From Candidatus Stahliibacteriota bacterium (GTDB lineage: Bacteria; Hydrothermota; Tepidihabitantia; B3-TA06), in NCBI GenBank assembly GCA_030670165.1, contig DAOVCF010000126.1:1-5865 (forward strand): a DNA stretch of 5,865 nt, written 5' to 3'. A program made the translations under genes and the position numbers. Below are positions 1 through 5,147 of this stretch, piece by piece (position 1 is the stretch's first letter; every line of letters begins with the position of its first letter). The notes under the pieces are model-generated. The model saw only the letters and a program-made list of their open reading frames with translations, made no database searches and was not told the DNA's origin.

Positions 1-2
1 TG

Positions 3-2123
3 AAACAAACCCTTATCGGCCTGAATCAGGCGATAGGTTTCCTTTCAGGATACGCACAGAAGCGCAAGGGCGGACTTCTTGCAGGCAAGCCTTCACTTCC
101 TGCAGAAGAGTTCCGGCGCCGGGTGGAGGAACTCGACATCCCCCGCAAGCTTGTCCAGATAAACCAACTCAGTGAAGCGGCTTCAAAACTGGATACGGAA
201 GAACGCCGAATCAAGGGCGAACTTGAACTTCTTGCCCCCTGGATATCCTTGAAACATCCACCAGCCGAATATATAAAACTGAAACAAGCGGATGCTCGTT
301 TCGTGTTCCTATCCAGCAAGGAAGAGAAAGAAGCGTTCGTCAAATCTATCGAATCTTTAACCACAAACTACGAGACCGTAAAGCGGGAGGGCGAGACCGA
401 GTACGCGGTGATGCTCTTCCCGACCAGCGAAGAAGAAGCCGTCGAGGATGCACTCAAGGCAGCCCGCGTAAAGACGATTCAGCTTTCAGGGTTCGCAAAA
501 CCCCCAGCCGAGGAAATCAAAGTAAGAAGAAAACTTCTGGCAAAGACAGGCTCGGATAGGGAAAAATCGACATCCCAGGCTCGCAAGATGAGCGACGAAC
601 TCTTAGGATTCCAGACGGCACTTGACTTTTACTCAAACGAGGGATTGATGCGCGAGCAGCACGAAAAGATGCTTGCTACCGAGAAGGCAAGGTTCATCGA
701 GGGATGGATACGCAGTTCGGATCGCAAGAGACTTGAAGAGATCGTAGCCGGGTTCGAGGCAAGCGAGGTTCGCAGCATCAAGCCGAGGAAGGGTGAACGG
801 ATGCCCGTGGCCCTTCGCAATCCGCCCTGGATCAAGCCCTTTGAGATGATCCTAAACATGTACGGCACCCCTGACGGACGCGAAGCCGATCCTACGCCGC
901 TCATGGCGCCTTTCTTCGCACTCTTCTTTGCTCTGTGCATTAGCGACGCAGGATACGGCCTGGTGATCACAGCGGTAACCGCCTGGCTAATCTGGGGCAA
1001 AAAGATTCGAAACAATCTTATCTGGATCCTCTTCTACGGAGGGGTTCTTACCATATTCACCGGTGCGGCCATGGGCTCGTGGTTCGGAGACATGCCTCAG
1101 ATGCTTGCAATCCCATGGCTTGTGGACGTCCGCAACGCGCTTACCTGGTTCGATCCCTTAAAGAACCCAATGCCCTTCTTCTACATCTCGCTTGGGATCG
1201 GCTACTTCCAGATGATGTTCGGTATGGCGATTGACGTAATAGACGGGTTTCGAACCGGTGAATACGGATCGGCGCTGTTTGAGACGTTACCATGGTTCCT
1301 TATCTATCTGGGGATACCGCTGATTCTAGCAACCACAAATCTCTTCGGCTCCACTCTCCTGCCACGGTTCCTGTTTACCCCGATATTGATAGTAATCCTT
1401 GCCAGTCTCGCCGTCTCTTTAGTGCTTTACAATCGTCCCGGCCCGACCTCGGTAACCAGCGCCATCCTCCTGTGGGCGACCACGACCACCGCCCTTCTTG
1501 CCGGCGCAAAGGCTGCAGGACTGCTGCAGCTTCCAGGCATCATCGTCAAGGCCATGCTACTCGGAGCCGTCGCTACGCTCTGGCTATACACGGTTTTCAA
1601 GGGATTCTCAGAGAAAACCTTAAAGCCTTTTGGGATAGCCCTGGGTGTGCTTGGACTGGCTTCAGCACTGATCTATGTAAGCGGGGCATTCGCTCCCAAC
1701 CTGTTCATGATAGCGGTACTCGTGCTTAATCTGGTGTTTACGCTTTCGGTGCTTAAGGGCTGGGCCGGACGCATCGTATGGGGCGCTTACAGCGTCTACT
1801 CCAACATAACCGGAGTGCTGGGGATCATTCTCTCCTACGTCCGTCTGATGGCCCTGGGCATGGTCACCGCCGGGATCGCAATGGCCTTCAACCAGATCGC
1901 CTGGATGCTCAGGGGAATCCCGGTGGTATCTGTTATATTGATGCTCATCGTGCTCGTAATCGGTCACGCCTACAACCTGGCGATGAGTAGTTTGAGCGGG
2001 TTTGTGCACACCCTTCGTCTGCAGTACGTGGAGTATTTCCCCCGCTTCTTTACAGGCGGCGGGCTGAGGTTTGAACCGTTCGGATTGAAAACGCAATACG
2101 TAAACGTTACAAGGAGGAAATAG
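3..2123 (+). CDS. ntpI: V-type ATP synthase/ATPase subunit I (stator a-type subunit), 5' partial
   Basis: This is the membrane stator subunit that forms the ion half-channels next to the rotating K ring and is tied to the peripheral stalks. The frame is open leftwards to the window edge, so the GTG at 123 is internal. The 40 residues before it (KQTLIGLNQAIGFLSGY...) match the family's N-terminal helical arm, so the true start lies left of position 1, probably by several tens of codons. The soluble coiled-coil domain runs to about 890. The membrane domain opens with PTPLMAPFF and SDAGYG (about 890-960), followed by GSWFGD (about 1074-1091). The channel arginines expected in the family are visible as SYVRLMALG (Arg codon 1842-1844) and HTLRLQYVEYF (Arg codon 2016-2018), with the C-terminal FTGGGLRFEPFG signature. 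The membrane half seems longer than usual. Its stop directly abuts the K-subunit ATG. Family assignment is firm; the symbol follows Enterococcus naming. Confidence 0.95.
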   Translation, partial: KQTLIGLNQAIGFLSGYAQKRKGGLLAGKPSLPAEEFRRRVEELDIPRKLVQINQLSEAASKLDTEERRIKGELELLAPWISLKHPPAEYIKLKQADARFVFLSSKEEKEAFVKSIESLTTNYETVKREGETEYAVMLFPTSEEEAVEDALKAARVKTIQLSGFAKPPAEEIKVRRKLLAKTGSDREKSTSQARKMSDELLGFQTALDFYSNEGLMREQHEKMLATEKARFIEGWIRSSDRKRLEEIVAGFEASEVRSIKPRKGERMPVALRNPPWIKPFEMILNMYGTPDGREADPTPLMAPFFALFFALCISDAGYGLVITAVTAWLIWGKKIRNNLIWILFYGGVLTIFTGAAMGSWFGDMPQMLAIPWLVDVRNALTWFDPLKNPMPFFYISLGIGYFQMMFGMAIDVIDGFRTGEYGSALFETLPWFLIYLGIPLILATTNLFGSTLLPRFLFTPILIVILASLAVSLVLYNRPGPTSVTSAILLWATTTTALLAGAKAAGLLQLPGIIVKAMLLGAVATLWLYTVFKGFSEKTLKPFGIALGVLGLASALIYVSGAFAPNLFMIAVLVLNLVFTLSVLKGWAGRIVWGAYSVYSNITGVLGIILSYVRLMALGMVTAGIAMAFNQIAWMLRGIPVVSVILMLIVLVIGHAYNLAMSSLSGFVHTLRLQYVEYFPRFFTGGGLRFEPFGLKTQYVNVTRRK
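2111..2117 (+). promoter_or_regulatory. Ribosome binding site of the K-subunit gene
   Basis: AAGGAGG, a near-perfect Shine-Dalgarno sequence, lies inside the last codons of subunit I, 6 nt before the ATG at 2124. It fixes the K start. It also suggests high translation of the proteolipid, which is needed in several copies per complex. Confidence 0.9.
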
Positions 2124-2591
2124 ATGGGTCTTACATACGGGATTTTGGGAGCCGCAATGGCGGCACTCTTTGCAGGGATCGGTTCGGCTATAGGAATAGG
2201 CTACGCGGCCCGGGTGGCCAACGGTGTTCTGGCCGAGGATCCGGATAAGTTCGGTTCACTGTTCATACTTGTGGTGCTTCCGGGCACCCAGGGGTTCTAC
2301 GGTTTCCTGGGAGCATTTCTCATAATCCTGCAGCTCGGACTTCTGGGCGGCACACCAAAAATCCCGACCACATGGCAAGGCCTGCAGATTCTGTTTGCAG
2401 CCCTTCCGGTCGCGTTCGCCGGCCTGCTCTCAGCTATCCATCAGGGCAAGGTCTGCGCCTCCGGTGTTGAGATGGCCGCCAAGCGCCCAAAGGATTCCAC
2501 AAAAGCCGTGATATACGGAGCAATGGTCGAGACCTATGCGGTGCTCGGACTTCTCGTAACCATCTTCCTTCTGCAAGGGATCAAGCTCTAG
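2124..2591 (+). CDS. ntpK: V-type ATPase subunit K (proteolipid, rotor ring c subunit), probably Na+-binding
   Basis: This subunit forms the membrane rotor ring that carries ions past subunit I. The 155-residue product has four hydrophobic helices, that is two fused c-type hairpins: about residues 5-30, 44-74, 86-110 and 128-152. The ion-site residues are all present: L52-P-G-T55-Q56-x-x-Y59 in helix 2, Q107 in helix 3 and E136 (VETYAVLG) in helix 4. In Enterococcus hirae NtpK the Na+ ligands and gate are L61, T64, Q65, Y68, Q110 and E139, with the same spacing inside each hairpin. In hairpin 1 a glycine (G54) stands where the carboxylate would be, as expected for a double-hairpin V-type K with one ion site. 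The ATG follows a strong RBS and comes directly after the subunit I stop. Na+ coupling is inferred from these residues; the family call is secure. Confidence 0.95.
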   Translation: MGLTYGILGAAMAALFAGIGSAIGIGYAARVANGVLAEDPDKFGSLFILVVLPGTQGFYGFLGAFLIILQLGLLGGTPKIPTTWQGLQILFAALPVAFAGLLSAIHQGKVCASGVEMAAKRPKDSTKAVIYGAMVETYAVLGLLVTIFLLQGIKL

Positions 2592-2594
2592 CCC

Positions 2595-3182
2595 ATGGCC
2601 CGCGATAAGGTAAGCGCCAAGATAGCCGCCGATGCAAGGGCACGCGCTAAAGAGATCGGGGCCGAGTTTGCCGAACGCTGCAAGAAGCTGGAAGCCGAAC
2701 ACGAGGAACGCAAGAAAGCCTATCGAGAAGAAACCAGGAAACTGGCTCAGACGGAGCACGGACGCATACGCCGAGAGATACTGACCGATGCAAGATTGCA
2801 AGCCCGTAAAGAGATACTCACCGCAAGGCACGAACTGATTAACAAGACCTTAGATACAGCGACACAGAAATTCACCAAATCCAAAGGCTATGCAAGCCTG
2901 CTTGCAAGAATCATTGCAGAACACGGCAGCCGAACGCGGGTACTGCTTTCTGTGAGTGACTGCAGGCGCTTTGCGAAATCGGCCTGGGCAAAGAAGGCGA
3001 ATGAAGCTCCAATCCAGGGCGGCGTGATCCTGCGCACACCCCGTAAGGACCTGAATTTCAGCATAGATGCCGCGTTTGAGGCGCTGGGCGAAGAGCTTAC
3101 CCTGCAAATAGCCGAGATACTCTACTCGAACGAGAAGACCCCGCCCAGGAAATCGACCAGCAAGCAGGAGAAGAAAAGGTAA
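2595..3182 (+). CDS. ntpE: V-type ATPase subunit E (peripheral stalk)
   Basis: This cytoplasmic stalk subunit pairs with the small G/H-type subunit and holds the catalytic A3B3 head against rotation. The 195-residue product begins with a long, highly charged, Ala/Glu/Lys/Arg-rich helix (about residues 1-95) typical of the E coiled coil. A globular C-terminal domain follows, with the family-like G142-G-V-I-L strand and the NFSIDAAFEAL...IAEILY segment at about 154-176. The last ~18 residues form a Lys/Pro/Ser-rich tail. The gene starts 3 nt after the K stop in the same frame. The only SD-like stretch (AAGGGA, 2575-2580) is 14 nt from the ATG, so translation probably depends on termination and reinitiation from K. 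It is the last plus-strand gene before a likely terminator. Sequence divergence is normal for this fast-evolving subunit; context and domain pattern together make the call strong. Confidence 0.9.
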   Translation: MARDKVSAKIAADARARAKEIGAEFAERCKKLEAEHEERKKAYREETRKLAQTEHGRIRREILTDARLQARKEILTARHELINKTLDTATQKFTKSKGYASLLARIIAEHGSRTRVLLSVSDCRRFAKSAWAKKANEAPIQGGVILRTPRKDLNFSIDAAFEALGEELTLQIAEILYSNEKTPPRKSTSKQEKKR

Positions 3183-3220
3183 ACCCCAGAAAATATCCGG
3201 ATCAAGAGACCCCGCCCAGG
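3136..3220 (+). repeat. 14-nt perfect direct repeat (two copies)
   Basis: The sequence AGACCCCGCCCAGG occurs at 3136-3149, inside the 3' end of the subunit E gene, and again at 3207-3220 in the terminator region, 71 nt apart. The second copy supplies the 5' GCCC arm of the putative terminator stem. It may be a small local duplication; no function is implied. Confidence 0.8.
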
Positions 3221-3234
3221 CCGGGCCTTTTGAT
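3201..3234. terminator. Putative bidirectional hairpin terminator between convergent genes
   Basis: An imperfect stem pairs ATCAAGAG (3201-3208) with CTTTTGAT (3227-3234), with one G-T pair. Inside it, GCCC (3214-3217) pairs with GGGC (3223-3226). The hairpin lies 18 nt past the subunit E stop and 11 nt past the stop of the minus-strand gene, where a shared terminator is expected. The stem has an internal bulge and no long uridine run follows on either strand, so strength is uncertain. Confidence 0.55.
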
Positions 3235-3245
3235 TTACTGGATTC

Positions 3246-3443
3246 TTAACGCTTACCTTTCTTGCGCTTTCTGCGGAACAGCCGCCTGGAACGAAAAGCC
3301 AGGCCGGCCACGAAGGCGAAAGACAATATGGGGAAGATAATCAGGCCAGAATAGTACTGATTATTGCTTTCCGTATCGTCTCCCGCATAGATGAAAACGA
3401 GATCCGAATCTATTTCCCCCGGATCGTAGTAATAGGAACCCAA
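3246..3443 (-). pseudogene. C-terminal membrane-anchor fragment of the DUF2330-like protein (frame-shifted from the upstream part)
   Basis: Read from a TTG at 3443 this gives 65 residues, but the frame stays open upstream and its translation there, DFITRLGSYYYDPGEIDSDLVF, looks like the internal continuation of a DUF2330 protein (family-like TRL...D-L-V-F segment), not like a protein start. After it come a polar linker rich in Asp and Asn, one transmembrane helix (about 3294-3350, SGLIIFPILSFAFVAGLAF) and a strongly basic tail (RSRRLFRRKRKKGKR). That is the layout of an exported protein held by a C-terminal stop-transfer helix with a cytoplasmic basic end. It lies in the -1 frame relative to 3449-4057. 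I infer that both are one gene broken by an indel or a sequencing error between about 3449 and 3478. A separate small gene is less likely. Confidence 0.65.
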
Positions 3444-3448
3444 CCTGG

Positions 3449-4057
3449 TTATAAAGTCACCTTCCTTATCGGATAAACGATCTGAGACGAGGAGAAGGTG
3501 AACTTAACCGGCTGCACGTTTATGCTGTTGTCGCGAGGGATATCCTGAACGCTGAAGGCAACGAAAACCCAGTCCCGCTGTATATAATCTCTAAATACCT
3601 CGCGAGCCTCAGCGGTGTCTGCAGAGTCGGCAATCCAGTAATCGTTTTCGGCAAGCCAGTTAAAAAGGGTATCGGGATCGTCGGCCTCGATGATTACGTA
3701 TGAAAGCACCCCCACGCTTCCTTCCTCGATTATCTTAACGCCGTGACCGTCGTAGATTACACCGCATCCAAAGCCTCCGTAAGTGGACCTGCACATCTCC
3801 TCGATCTGTTCGAAAACCGCGATCGTGTCTTCTTCAATCGCAGGCTTGGAAGGGAATGGAACTATCCATCCGAAGGAGCCCGCGTCGCTTGCAACATTGA
3901 TCAGAAGGTGCAGAATCTCCTGGCTTCCTCCATACTCGATTATCGCGTACTGGTAAGGTTCTCCGACATAAATCCCCGAGGGAGGAAAGATGCCTCCATC
4001 CGCCCAAAGCGTCACTGCGAACACACTGACCAACGAAAGAATCAAAACCCGTTTCAT
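3449..4057 (-). CDS. DUF2330-like exported protein, main (N-terminal) part; frame breaks near its 3' end
   Basis: The function of the family is unknown. The 202-residue product has a clear signal peptide (MKRVLILSLVSVFAVTLWA, likely cut after A19) followed by D-G-G-I-F-P-P. The FGWIVPFPSKP motif (residues 62-72), the 'vLSYVIIEADDPDTLFNWLAENDYW' region and the C-terminal IVYPIR segment resemble the DUF2330 pattern of a GGxFPP start, W-x-x-P-x-P and V-Y-P-[LI]-R. The frame stops right after IVYPIRKVTL, where DUF2330 proteins normally continue. The expected continuation with a membrane anchor is found in another frame at 3246-3470. The ATG at 4057 is preceded by GAGAGG with only 2 nt spacing, a poor RBS distance, but the signal peptide fits this start. 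A good promoter lies upstream. The gene converges on the ATPase operon. DUF2330 assignment is from memory of the family pattern and is moderately sure. Confidence 0.7.
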   Translation of the reverse strand: MKRVLILSLVSVFAVTLWADGGIFPPSGIYVGEPYQYAIIEYGGSQEILHLLINVASDAGSFGWIVPFPSKPAIEEDTIAVFEQIEEMCRSTYGGFGCGVIYDGHGVKIIEEGSVGVLSYVIIEADDPDTLFNWLAENDYWIADSADTAEAREVFRDYIQRDWVFVAFSVQDIPRDNSINVQPVKFTFSSSQIVYPIRKVTL

Positions 4058-4083
4058 AACCTCTCATTGGTTGATTTTACCTG

Positions 4084-4112
4084 ACAATACTCAGAAACAC
4101 CCTGCCTGTCAA
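4084..4112 (-). promoter_or_regulatory. Sigma70-type promoter of the DUF2330-like gene
   Basis: On the minus strand there is a perfect -35 box TTGACA (4107-4112), a 17-nt spacer and a -10 box TATTGT (4084-4089, four of six matches). Transcription would start near 4077, giving a leader of about 20 nt before the ATG at 4057. Confidence 0.7.
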
Positions 4113-4120
4113 GTCATCGC

Positions 4121-4207
4121 ATTGCCTCATCAAAAATCCACCTGACCGAAGGATGACGCTTGCGGAATAACTTGAGTAATTGCCTCACGTAAAAATCCAC
4201 ATGAACG
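4121..4207 (+). repeat. Two near-identical direct repeats in front of the transposase relic
   Basis: Copy 1 (4121-4148) and copy 2 (4179-4207) share ATTGCCTCA, then AAAAATCCAC, TGA and CG, with about 24 of 29 positions identical and one gap; their starts are 58 nt apart. They lie directly upstream of the transposase gene. Plausible readings are repeated transposase-binding sites in the IS end, or the ends of two nested IS copies. No inverted match was seen downstream of the relic within the window. Confidence 0.75.
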
Positions 4208-4212
4208 TGGAT
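4195..4212. other. Short inverted repeat (hairpin) upstream of the transposase relic
   Basis: ATCCAC (4195-4200) pairs perfectly with GTGGAT (4207-4212) across a 6-nt loop. It overlaps the 3' part of direct repeat copy 2, so copy 1, which reads ACCTGACCG there, does not form it. It could be an IS-end binding site or a leader hairpin limiting transposase expression; both are inference. Confidence 0.5.
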
Positions 4213-4244
4213 CAGAGTATGATCGTTTTCATTAAGAACAAGAA

Positions 4245-4250
4245 AAGGAG
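4245..4250 (+). promoter_or_regulatory. Ribosome binding site of the transposase relic
   Basis: AAGGAG lies 8 nt before the ATG at 4259. This is a good Shine-Dalgarno sequence, showing that the 5' end of the old transposase gene is intact and that the start at 4259 is original. Confidence 0.8.
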
Positions 4251-4258
4251 ACGGTCAT

Positions 4259-4714
4259 ATGGCATTGACATTACAAGCGAGGAAAGCCGTGACTAAAGAG
4301 ACTTTCAAGCGCTACCAGAAAGCTCCTAAGAAGGAGAAGACGAGGATGCTTGATGAGTTTGTGGTCTTGACCGGCTACACACGACACCATGCCTTATGGG
4401 TTTTGAGAACCTGGGAGAAGCGTAGGCTCCCAAAGCGCACCAGATTGAGACCCCGTATCTACGACCGCAAGGTGTTTGAGGTGGATATCGAGACCAGGGA
4501 TAAACTGGTTAGGATAAGCGCGGCGACCATAGACAGACTACTTGCGCCGGAGAGAAAGAAGTACAATACAAAGCCCAGATTGAGGTCTGAGAGTTCGCTT
4601 CTTAACCGGATACCCCTAAAGACCTTCTCTGAGTGGGACAGAACTAAACCTGGTCATCTACAGGTAGATCTGGTGGAGCAGAGCCTGCCCCTTGAACGCT
4701 ATATGCGTTCATAG
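4259..4714 (+). pseudogene. Transposase relic, N-terminal part (integrase-core/rve-type)
   Basis: The 151-codon frame begins with the helix-turn-helix-like start of a transposase type usually annotated 'integrase catalytic region' (KAVTKETFKRYQKAPKKEK, LDEFVVLTGYTRHHALWVLR). It reaches the linker (RISAATIDRLLAPERKK) and the start of the catalytic core (IPLKTFSEWDRTKPGHLQVDLVE; the D of VDL is the likely first catalytic Asp). Intact members are about twice as long. Two defects are inferred by comparison with the remembered family layout. An in-frame loss of roughly 40 residues lies near 4475-4485, between RPRIYDRKVF and EVDIETRDKLVRIS. After VDLVEQ the frame enters unrelated sequence (SLPLERYMRS) and stops at 4712. 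The second catalytic Asp and the Glu are missing from this frame. Transposase identity is confident; the IS family is not assigned. Confidence 0.85.
4693..4711. repeat. Perfect 7-bp inverted repeat at the break in the transposase relic
   Basis: TGAACGC (4693-4699) and GCGTTCA (4705-4711) flank TATAT. This 19-nt palindrome lies in the stretch between VDLVE and GYNGG that does not fit the transposase and ends in its premature stop. It could be a small inserted hairpin or a local rearrangement scar. Confidence 0.6.
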
Positions 4715-4955
4715 GGTACAACGGCGGCGACCCGAGAGGTGAGTATGCACCCTGGTGATAACCGATCCCTTCAGTGGCTGGACAGAGATTCGTGCAGTAA
4801 AGAACAAGTTAATGTTACTTTTTGCCCAAGGCCAAAAAATCCGCAACGGAAAACAGGTAAGACCAACCTGTGAGTATCTCTCAAACAATGTAGGCCCGCT
4901 TTTGTCTCTCCAGCCTGTGCATAATTTCTTGCAGAAACCTGACGGGCGGATATAA
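4715..4955 (+). pseudogene. Transposase relic, C-terminal remnants in shifted frames
   Basis: Directly after the stop at 4712 the old protein resumes in two other frames. YNGGDPRGEYA (from 4717) is followed, after another shift, by TLVITDPFSGWTEIRAVKNK (about 4749-4805), the T-D-x-x-x-G-W-T-E strand of the rve core. The rest of the core, including the DNG and E motifs, is absent. The last piece of the same frame has LQPVHNFLQK (about 4908-4937), which faintly resembles the C-terminal FFQPVxKLxxK motif; this last match is tentative. The frame ends at TAA 4953-4955, inside the TATAAT box of the next gene. It is not an independent gene. Confidence 0.75.
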
Positions 4956-4956
4956 T
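4929..4956 (+). promoter_or_regulatory. Promoter with consensus -10 box, possibly giving a leaderless transcript
   Basis: TATAAT (4951-4956) is a perfect -10 hexamer. The best -35 candidate, TTGCAG (4929-4934, 16-nt spacer), is weak. The ATG at 4962 starts 5 nt after the -10 box, where transcription itself would be expected to begin, and there is no Shine-Dalgarno sequence between. A leaderless mRNA beginning at the start codon is inferred. Confidence 0.5.
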
Positions 4957-4961
4957 AGAAC

Positions 4962-5147
4962 ATGAACATCTGGGACGTGATCGTTGAGGTCCTGAAGAAA
5001 AACGACTCCTACCTGCTATCAGACTATCCTTACCGAGTGCGTCCTTACCCCTGCTGCGATCCTGTTCACCTCCGCATCCTTTGGGGGATAGCGATTGGCT
5101 TCATGGTTCAGCGCTTCTACCATAAAAGCGAGCCTTTTGCCCGGTGA
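4962..5147 (+). CDS. Small hypothetical protein, 61 residues, possibly a frame-damaged membrane protein
   Basis: I do not recognise this product. It starts at an ATG 5 nt after a consensus TATAAT box and ends in TGA overlapping the GTG of the LpxH-like gene by 4 nt (GTGA, 5144-5147), a spacing typical of coupled genes. Its N-terminus (MNIWDVIVEVLKKNDSYLLS) and C-terminus (IAIGFMVQRFYHKSEPFAR) look protein-like. The middle (YPYRVRPYPCCDPVHLRILW) is rich in Pro, Cys and Arg and looks odd. The frame one base later over 5026-5088 reads ILTECVLTPAAILFTSASFG, a good membrane helix that would join smoothly to both ends. Two compensating indels are one possible explanation. It may also be merely the leader region of the downstream gene. 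Confidence that it encodes a real protein is moderate. Confidence 0.5.
   Translation: MNIWDVIVEVLKKNDSYLLSDYPYRVRPYPCCDPVHLRILWGIAIGFMVQRFYHKSEPFAR

Larger units (their letters stand above)
4121..4955 (+). mobile_element. Degenerate insertion sequence remnant (DDE/rve-type transposase)
   Basis: This region groups the upstream repeats and hairpin with the broken transposase reading frames. The outer limits are uncertain: I found no matching terminal inverted repeats and no target-site duplication. The left limit is set at the first direct repeat and the right limit at the end of the last frame with transposase-like sequence. The element appears immobile, since the transposase is missing most of its catalytic core. 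Confidence 0.7.

Noticed and set aside
1292..1990. Plus-strand open frames at 1292-1729 and 1778-1990
   Set aside because: They overlap the membrane domain of subunit I in another frame, and their Arg/Ser/His-rich translations resemble no protein.
629..3107. Open frames on the minus strand at 629-1015, 1662-2096, 2430-2831 and 2850-3107
   Set aside because: They lie antisense to strongly supported ATPase subunit genes, show no family motifs, and have the biased composition expected of shadow frames.
3449..3480. Programmed -1 frameshift joining the two DUF2330-like parts
   Set aside because: No slippery heptamer or clear downstream stimulatory stem is visible in the crossover region, so mutation or sequencing error is simpler.
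3743..4084. Plus-strand frame opposite the DUF2330-like gene, and a minus-strand frame at 3834-4067
   Set aside because: The minus-strand 3449-4057 frame has a signal peptide and family motifs; these two are out-of-frame shadows. The ATG at 4067 is out of frame with the real start.
4218..4223. TATGAT as a -10 box for the transposase
   Set aside because: No acceptable -35 hexamer is found 16-18 nt upstream, so it was not listed as a promoter.
4755..4955. Independent 66-residue gene starting at GTG 4755
   Set aside because: Its first 17 residues are the internal transposase strand VITDPFSGWTEIRAVKN; no RBS precedes it. It is a relic fragment.
4709..4969. Minus-strand open frame across the transposase relic
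   Set aside because: It is antisense to recognisable transposase remnants and has no motifs or RBS.
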